Of a stretch of DNA of 9,305 nucleotides, positions 5,095 to 9,305 are shown one piece after another; within the stretch, counting starts at the first letter, position 1, and the number at the start of each line of letters is the position of its first letter. The position numbers were made by a program, and so were the translations under genes. The stretch is from Bacillota bacterium (GTDB taxonomy: Bacteria > Bacillota > Clostridia > Lachnospirales > Lachnospiraceae): NCBI GenBank assembly GCA_023420935.1, contig JAEZUR010000162.1, positions 1 through 9,305 of the forward strand, written 5' to 3'. The notes beneath the pieces were generated by a model. The model searched no databases. It was not told where the DNA came from and saw only the letters and a program-made list of their open reading frames with translations.

Positions 5095-8000
5095 ATGAAG
5101 AATCTCAAAAAGATGTTAGCGTCACTAGTAGTAGTTGCTATGATGGCATCTATGGCTTTAGTGCCTGCATTCGCTGCAACAAATAGCTATGAAAAAGAAG
5201 CAGTACAACTTAATAAAGTTGGTTTGTACATGGGGATAAGCGAAACTGAGTTTGTTCCTGATTTAGAAACACTTCTCGACAGACAAACAGGTGTTGTTAT
5301 GCTTCTCAGAATGTTTGGACAAGAAGATGAAGCAAAATTGCTTACAGATGAACAAGCAAACTCAATGCTTGCTAAATTCACAGATGCTGGAACAATAGCA
5401 GACTGGGCTAAAAAGCAAGTAGCATATGCAGTTGATAAGGGTGTTGTAAAAGGTTATGCTGAAGATTCAACATTCAGACCATCAGCTGGATTAAACGGAA
5501 AAGCTTATAGTTCATTGATGCTCCAACAATTAGGTTATGATGGAGACTTTGATTACAATCAAGCAGCAACTAAACTAGCTCAAATTGGTGGATTAAATGC
5601 TTCTCAAGCAGCATTATTCAACAGTGATGCTCAACTAAACAAAGATGCATTAGTAGGTATTTCCTACGGAGCATTACAAGCTAAAACCAAAGCAGATGGC
5701 AAGAAGCTTGTTAAAGTATTGCTCGAAAACGGAACTGTTAAAGAAGCAGATCTTAAAGAAGCAGAAATTCCTTACGCTGAAGTAACATCAGTAGCTGCAA
5801 TAGCTGACGTTACAGTAGATATCGGAGCTGAAGCTAAACTTCCTGCTACTGTTACAGCAACTTTTGACAATGGAACTACAGCAGACGTAGCTGTTACTTG
5901 GCCTACAGTTGATACTTCAAAAGATGGCGAGCAAACAATTACTGGTACAATAGCTAATACTGCAATTACAGCTTCAGTTAAAGTTATTGTAGTACCTGCT
6001 GAATTAAAAGTAACTGGCGCAGCTTCTGGTAACCGTAAAGAATTAATTCTTAACTTCAATAGACCAGTTGCAGATGCTGATAAAGCTAAAAATGTAGCTA
6101 ACTACAAGGTTAAGAAGTATACTGTTGCAAATGCAGATCTTTCAGAAGACAAAATGACAGTTACATTGCTTGTAGACCAATTAATAGCTCAACAAGCAGA
6201 TGTTGATGTTACTGTTGATAAAGATGTTGGTTTAAAAGAAGATCAAGATTTAACAATCAAAAATGTTAAAGATGTAACTACACCTGAGGTTGCTTCAGTA
6301 GAAGCAGTAGGTAACAGCCTTGTTAAAGTTACATTTACTGAACCTGTTCAAAATAATAGGAGTGTTAGCAATTATACAATTGATGGCAAATCCTTTGCTG
6401 CATCAAAAATTTCAGTGTCAGCTAACGGTAAGGTAGTAAGCATTACTCTTAAGAATGCGTTGACTTCTGAAGCTCACAAATTAGTTGTAAAAGACAAAGT
6501 AGTTGACTTTGCAGGATTTACAATTGAGGACAATGAAACTGAATTTACTGTTGTTGATGATAAAGAAGCACCAACAGGAGTAATTGAGAGTGCAACTCAG
6601 ACTAAGGTCGTTGTTAAGTTTAGCGAACCAGTTAAAGAGCCAAACGAAGACGATGTAGATACTAGCACAAGTGCTAAGATTGAGAATAGAAAGCTTGACG
6701 ACGATGATATGACTTATACAATAGAGTTTGAGCTTGCTAATCCATTGCCAGCATCAGGCGGTAAATTAACAATTAAAAATCTTTCAGATTATAGTGGCAA
6801 CAAAACTGATTTTTCAATTATTGTTGAACCTAAGTATGATTTAGAGAAGCCTGAGTATGTTAGCTACAAGATAGACGACAATCAAAAGAAAATCATAGTT
6901 GAGTTTAGCGAGGATATAAAACTTGATCTTGACAATTATGAGCTTGTTGATGCAGATGGTGATGATGTAGCAATATCTGTAGCATATGATAAAAATGATA
7001 AGAATGATGATGTAAAGAATAAGGTTGTAATTAAGAGATCAAATGGAGATGCTTTTGCTTCAGAAAAACATAAATTAACAATTGATGGAGTAAAGGACAT
7101 CACTCCAATAGAGAATGAGATTGATAAAACAACAGTTACTATTGATATCGAAGATCAGAAAGCACCTACAATTGAGGAAGTTGTTGTAGATACAACAATT
7201 GATTCTGATACAGGTAAAAGCAGAAACGCATTGTATATTAGATTTAATGAGGATGTTGACAGTGATACTGCAACTGATTACGCTAATTATGCTTTTGAGT
7301 TAAGTGGTAAAACTACAATATTTGATCTTGACAAGGATTTTGCAGATATTGATTTATTGTCAGATGATAGAACTGTATGTATTACTTTTGATGAGTACAA
7401 GGCTGATTCTGGTGTTCAAAATGAAGGTGAAGATTATGTTGACGTTGAGAACATCATAAGAATACAAGTTGATTCAGTGACTGATACAGCTGGTAATGAG
7501 ATGTCAAGGAATGCAGTTCTTAGTGGCGATTTCAAGACAAAATCAGATGATCTTATACCAATGATTGAAAGTGCAAAAGTAACTGGTGAAAACACAATAG
7601 CTGTTAAACTTAACAACAAGATAAACGACAAAACTCTAGCTCCAGATGATTTCGTTGTTAAAACAGATGATAATACAACAGATGGAAAAATATACGCAAT
7701 TGAAGTTTATGATGCGGAATATAAGAGTGATGACGATGAAATAATATTAACAGTTAATCAGGATTTGGCTGCAAATGCAACTTATAAGAATGGAGATATT
7801 AGCTTGTGGCTTGCTCCTTCCAAGGAGATTGACACTGTTAACTCTTTTGATCAGAAGATAGAGTTAGAGGGTGGTTCAGCTAAATTAGTTACTGATAGTT
7901 ATAACCCTACTATCGATTCTGTAGTTAAAGCAGTTTATGATAACAGATATGGAACTTATGCAGAAATAGAGATATCAGAAGTGTTAGATCTTGATGAAGG

Positions 8001-8325
8001 TGCGCTTGCTGCTAGTTTATCTGCACAGTTCTCTGTTAAAATTGGTAATGATACTGTAGATGCAACAATAATGTATGAAGATCCTAGCGCTGCTGAGGAC
8101 GTTAAGTCTACAACAGACGTTAATGAAACTAAGGCTAGATTTATTGTGTGGATCGATGGAGATAAAGCAAACGATGATCTTGCTGGTAAGAATGTTAAAG
8201 TTACGTTTACTCCACTTGCCGATAGTAAGGCAAATAAAGATGCTGGATTGATTATTCTTGATCTTGCTGGTAATGCTCTTAAAGAGAAATCAGGCATGGA
8301 GAAGAAGATTTCAAGAGTAAAATAA
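5095..8325 (+). CDS. S-layer protein with SLH domains and Ig-like repeats
   Basis: This 1076-residue exported protein has a signal peptide (residues 1-28, cleavage near PAFAA). Three SLH-like repeats span about 32-76, 95-148 and 153-197. The second has the clearest form (FTDAGTIADWAKKQVAYAVD, then GYAEDSTFRPS). SLH repeats bind pyruvylated secondary cell-wall polymer. A Big_4-like Ig domain follows (about 228-300, with TVDTSKDGEQTITGTI). About seven further Ig-like modules start near residues 302, 395, 490, 583, 688, 820 and 936, most of the last six opening with Pro and reaching V-x-F-x-E-x-V-like strands (VKVTFTEPV, VVVKFSEPV, IIVEFSEDI). The C-terminal two-thirds is rich in Asp, including DADGDD, which suggests calcium binding. 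There is one Cys (TVCITF). AAGGAGG and a near-consensus promoter indicate high expression. Glutamate codons change from GAA to mostly GAG about a third of the way along. Confidence 0.93.
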   Translation: MKNLKKMLASLVVVAMMASMALVPAFAATNSYEKEAVQLNKVGLYMGISETEFVPDLETLLDRQTGVVMLLRMFGQEDEAKLLTDEQANSMLAKFTDAGTIADWAKKQVAYAVDKGVVKGYAEDSTFRPSAGLNGKAYSSLMLQQLGYDGDFDYNQAATKLAQIGGLNASQAALFNSDAQLNKDALVGISYGALQAKTKADGKKLVKVLLENGTVKEADLKEAEIPYAEVTSVAAIADVTVDIGAEAKLPATVTATFDNGTTADVAVTWPTVDTSKDGEQTITGTIANTAITASVKVIVVPAELKVTGAASGNRKELILNFNRPVADADKAKNVANYKVKKYTVANADLSEDKMTVTLLVDQLIAQQADVDVTVDKDVGLKEDQDLTIKNVKDVTTPEVASVEAVGNSLVKVTFTEPVQNNRSVSNYTIDGKSFAASKISVSANGKVVSITLKNALTSEAHKLVVKDKVVDFAGFTIEDNETEFTVVDDKEAPTGVIESATQTKVVVKFSEPVKEPNEDDVDTSTSAKIENRKLDDDDMTYTIEFELANPLPASGGKLTIKNLSDYSGNKTDFSIIVEPKYDLEKPEYVSYKIDDNQKKIIVEFSEDIKLDLDNYELVDADGDDVAISVAYDKNDKNDDVKNKVVIKRSNGDAFASEKHKLTIDGVKDITPIENEIDKTTVTIDIEDQKAPTIEEVVVDTTIDSDTGKSRNALYIRFNEDVDSDTATDYANYAFELSGKTTIFDLDKDFADIDLLSDDRTVCITFDEYKADSGVQNEGEDYVDVENIIRIQVDSVTDTAGNEMSRNAVLSGDFKTKSDDLIPMIESAKVTGENTIAVKLNNKINDKTLAPDDFVVKTDDNTTDGKIYAIEVYDAEYKSDDDEIILTVNQDLAANATYKNGDISLWLAPSKEIDTVNSFDQKIELEGGSAKLVTDSYNPTIDSVVKAVYDNRYGTYAEIEISEVLDLDEGALAASLSAQFSVKIGNDTVDATIMYEDPSAAEDVKSTTDVNETKARFIVWIDGDKANDDLAGKNVKVTFTPLADSKANKDAGLIILDLAGNALKEKSGMEKKISRVK

Positions 8326-8363
8326 GAAACAGTACAAAAGTAAGAGATAAGACTTAATTAAAG

Positions 8364-8396
8364 ACTGGTAGGGGGTTGCCTCCTGCCAGTTTTTTA
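8364..8396 (+). terminator. Terminator between the two S-layer genes
   Basis: ACTGGTAGG (8364-8372) pairs with CCTGCCAGT (8382-8390, one G-U), with further G-C and G-U pairs inside. A run of six T's (8390-8395) follows. It ends 36 bp before the next gene's ATG, with no evident promoter in between. Confidence 0.88.
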
Positions 8397-8431
8397 TAAC
8401 TATCAAGATATTAGAAAGAGAGGTAGAGACT

Positions 8432-9305
8432 ATGAAAAGACTTAAAAAAGTATTAACCTCATTACTCGCAATTGCTATGGTTTCATCTATTGCTGTACTG
8501 CCGGTTTCAGCAAGCGCTTTTATTTATGAGAAGGAGGCGAATGCACTTAATAAGCTTGGGCTTTACAAGGGTATAAATGAATCTTGGTTTGATCCTGATT
8601 TGGCAGCAAATCTAGACAGGCAAACCGGAGTTGTTATGCTTCTGAGAATGTTTGGTCAGGAGGATGAGGCAAAAAAACTCACGATTGAAAAGGCAAACTC
8701 AATATTGAATAAATTCAGGGATTCTAGCTCAATTGCAGACTGGTCCAAAAAGCAGGTTGCGTATGCGGTAGATAAAGGATTTGTAAAAGGCTATTCGGAG
8801 GACTCAACCTTCAGACCTTCAATTGCGTTAAACGGTAAAGCCTATTGTTCATTAATTCTTCAACAATTGGGTTATAATGGGGATTTTCAATATGACAGGG
8901 CTGCATCAAAATTAAGCGAAATAGGTGGCTTAACTTCAATACAAGGAAACATGTTCAATAGCGATGCTACATTGACAAAAGACTCATTAGTAGGTATTTC
9001 ATATGGAACATTGCAAGCTAAATATAAGTCAAACGGTGAAAAATTACTTAAAAAATTAGTTGAAAAAGGTATTGTATCGGCGCAAAAGGCTAAAGAAGTC
9101 GGGTTTGATTATGCTAAGATAGTGTCAGTAGAAGCGATTAGTGATGTTACAGTTAATATAGGAGTTTCACCCAAATTACCTACTTCTGTTAAAGCTGAAT
9201 ATGATGACGGAACTAAAGAAAATGTAAGTGTAAGCTGGCCATACGTTGATACATCAAGGACTGGCGAGCAAACTATTTCTGGAACAATAAACGGGACTTC
9301 AGTTA
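8432..9305 (+). CDS. Second S-layer protein, paralog of the upstream gene (3' end missing)
   Basis: An open frame from ATG 8432 runs 291 codons to the window edge without a stop. AGAGAGG lies eight bases before the ATG. It has a signal peptide (about residues 1-28, LPVSASA), then three SLH-like repeats (about 32-76, 95-148, 153-197) and the start of the same Ig domain (SWPYVDTSRTGEQTISGTI). By hand alignment about 64% of the first 286 residues match the upstream protein without gaps, including identical LDRQTGVVMLL and KKQVAYAVDKG. The two genes therefore arose by tandem duplication. Codon choice differs: GCG, GGG and CTG appear here but hardly in the first gene, so this copy is less tuned for high expression. 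With a terminator and no clear promoter before it, it may depend on read-through. Confidence 0.93.
   Translation, partial: MKRLKKVLTSLLAIAMVSSIAVLPVSASAFIYEKEANALNKLGLYKGINESWFDPDLAANLDRQTGVVMLLRMFGQEDEAKKLTIEKANSILNKFRDSSSIADWSKKQVAYAVDKGFVKGYSEDSTFRPSIALNGKAYCSLILQQLGYNGDFQYDRAASKLSEIGGLTSIQGNMFNSDATLTKDSLVGISYGTLQAKYKSNGEKLLKKLVEKGIVSAQKAKEVGFDYAKIVSVEAISDVTVNIGVSPKLPTSVKAEYDDGTKENVSVSWPYVDTSRTGEQTISGTINGTSV

Noticed and set aside
5187..8297. Several minus-strand open frames inside the S-layer gene (for example 5772-6059, 7434-7631 and 7956-8297)
   Set aside because: They are antisense shadows of a strongly supported 1076-codon gene and show no domains or ribosome sites.

Overview
The window looks like chromosomal DNA from a low-GC, endospore-forming, cellulose-degrading clostridium. 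A relative of Acetivibrio/Ruminiclostridium (cellulosome-forming clostridia) is my inference. The evidence is a C-terminal CBM2 behind a Thr/Pro/Gln linker and a cohesin-like domain end, an SspF-type spore DNA-binding protein, a CwlJ-type spore cortex hydrolase, two SLH-bearing S-layer proteins, and strong AGGAGG-type Shine-Dalgarno sites in AT-rich DNA.

Layout. Bases 1-530 are the 3' end of a secreted cohesin-like/CBM2 protein, closed by a strong terminator. Bases 600-1030 hold no convincing gene. They contain an 11-bp tandem repeat with helically phased A-tracts, then a rod-like inverted-repeat element (802-971) followed by a GC-rich hairpin and T-run, which together resemble an independently terminated small RNA. 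A membrane-anchored alpha/beta hydrolase (1036-2178, minus) diverges from a two-CBS-domain protein (2399-2818, plus). A 12-bp palindrome lies between their likely promoters.

Bases 2968-4270 form a spore block. A minus-strand cwlJ with a GerQ-like coat gene 32 bp downstream diverges from a 57-residue SspF-like SASP, which has its own terminator and was too short to be obvious.

Bases 4311-5094 are a long gene-free stretch. It holds a 13-bp inverted repeat that may be a mobile-element remnant, two extended -10 promoters, and a leader of about 145 nt that can fold. It feeds a 1076-residue S-layer protein (5095-8325: signal peptide, three SLH-like repeats, about eight Ig-like modules). A terminator separates this gene from a second S-layer paralog that starts at 8432 and runs off the window.

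How they work together: the S-layer proteins would coat the cell wall through their SLH domains. The cohesin/CBM2 protein probably belongs to extracellular cellulose binding or cellulosome assembly. CwlJ, the GerQ-like protein and SspF act in spore coat assembly, germination and spore DNA protection. I found no clearly new protein system. The least explained parts are the structured element at 802-992 and the arrangement of the S-layer locus.
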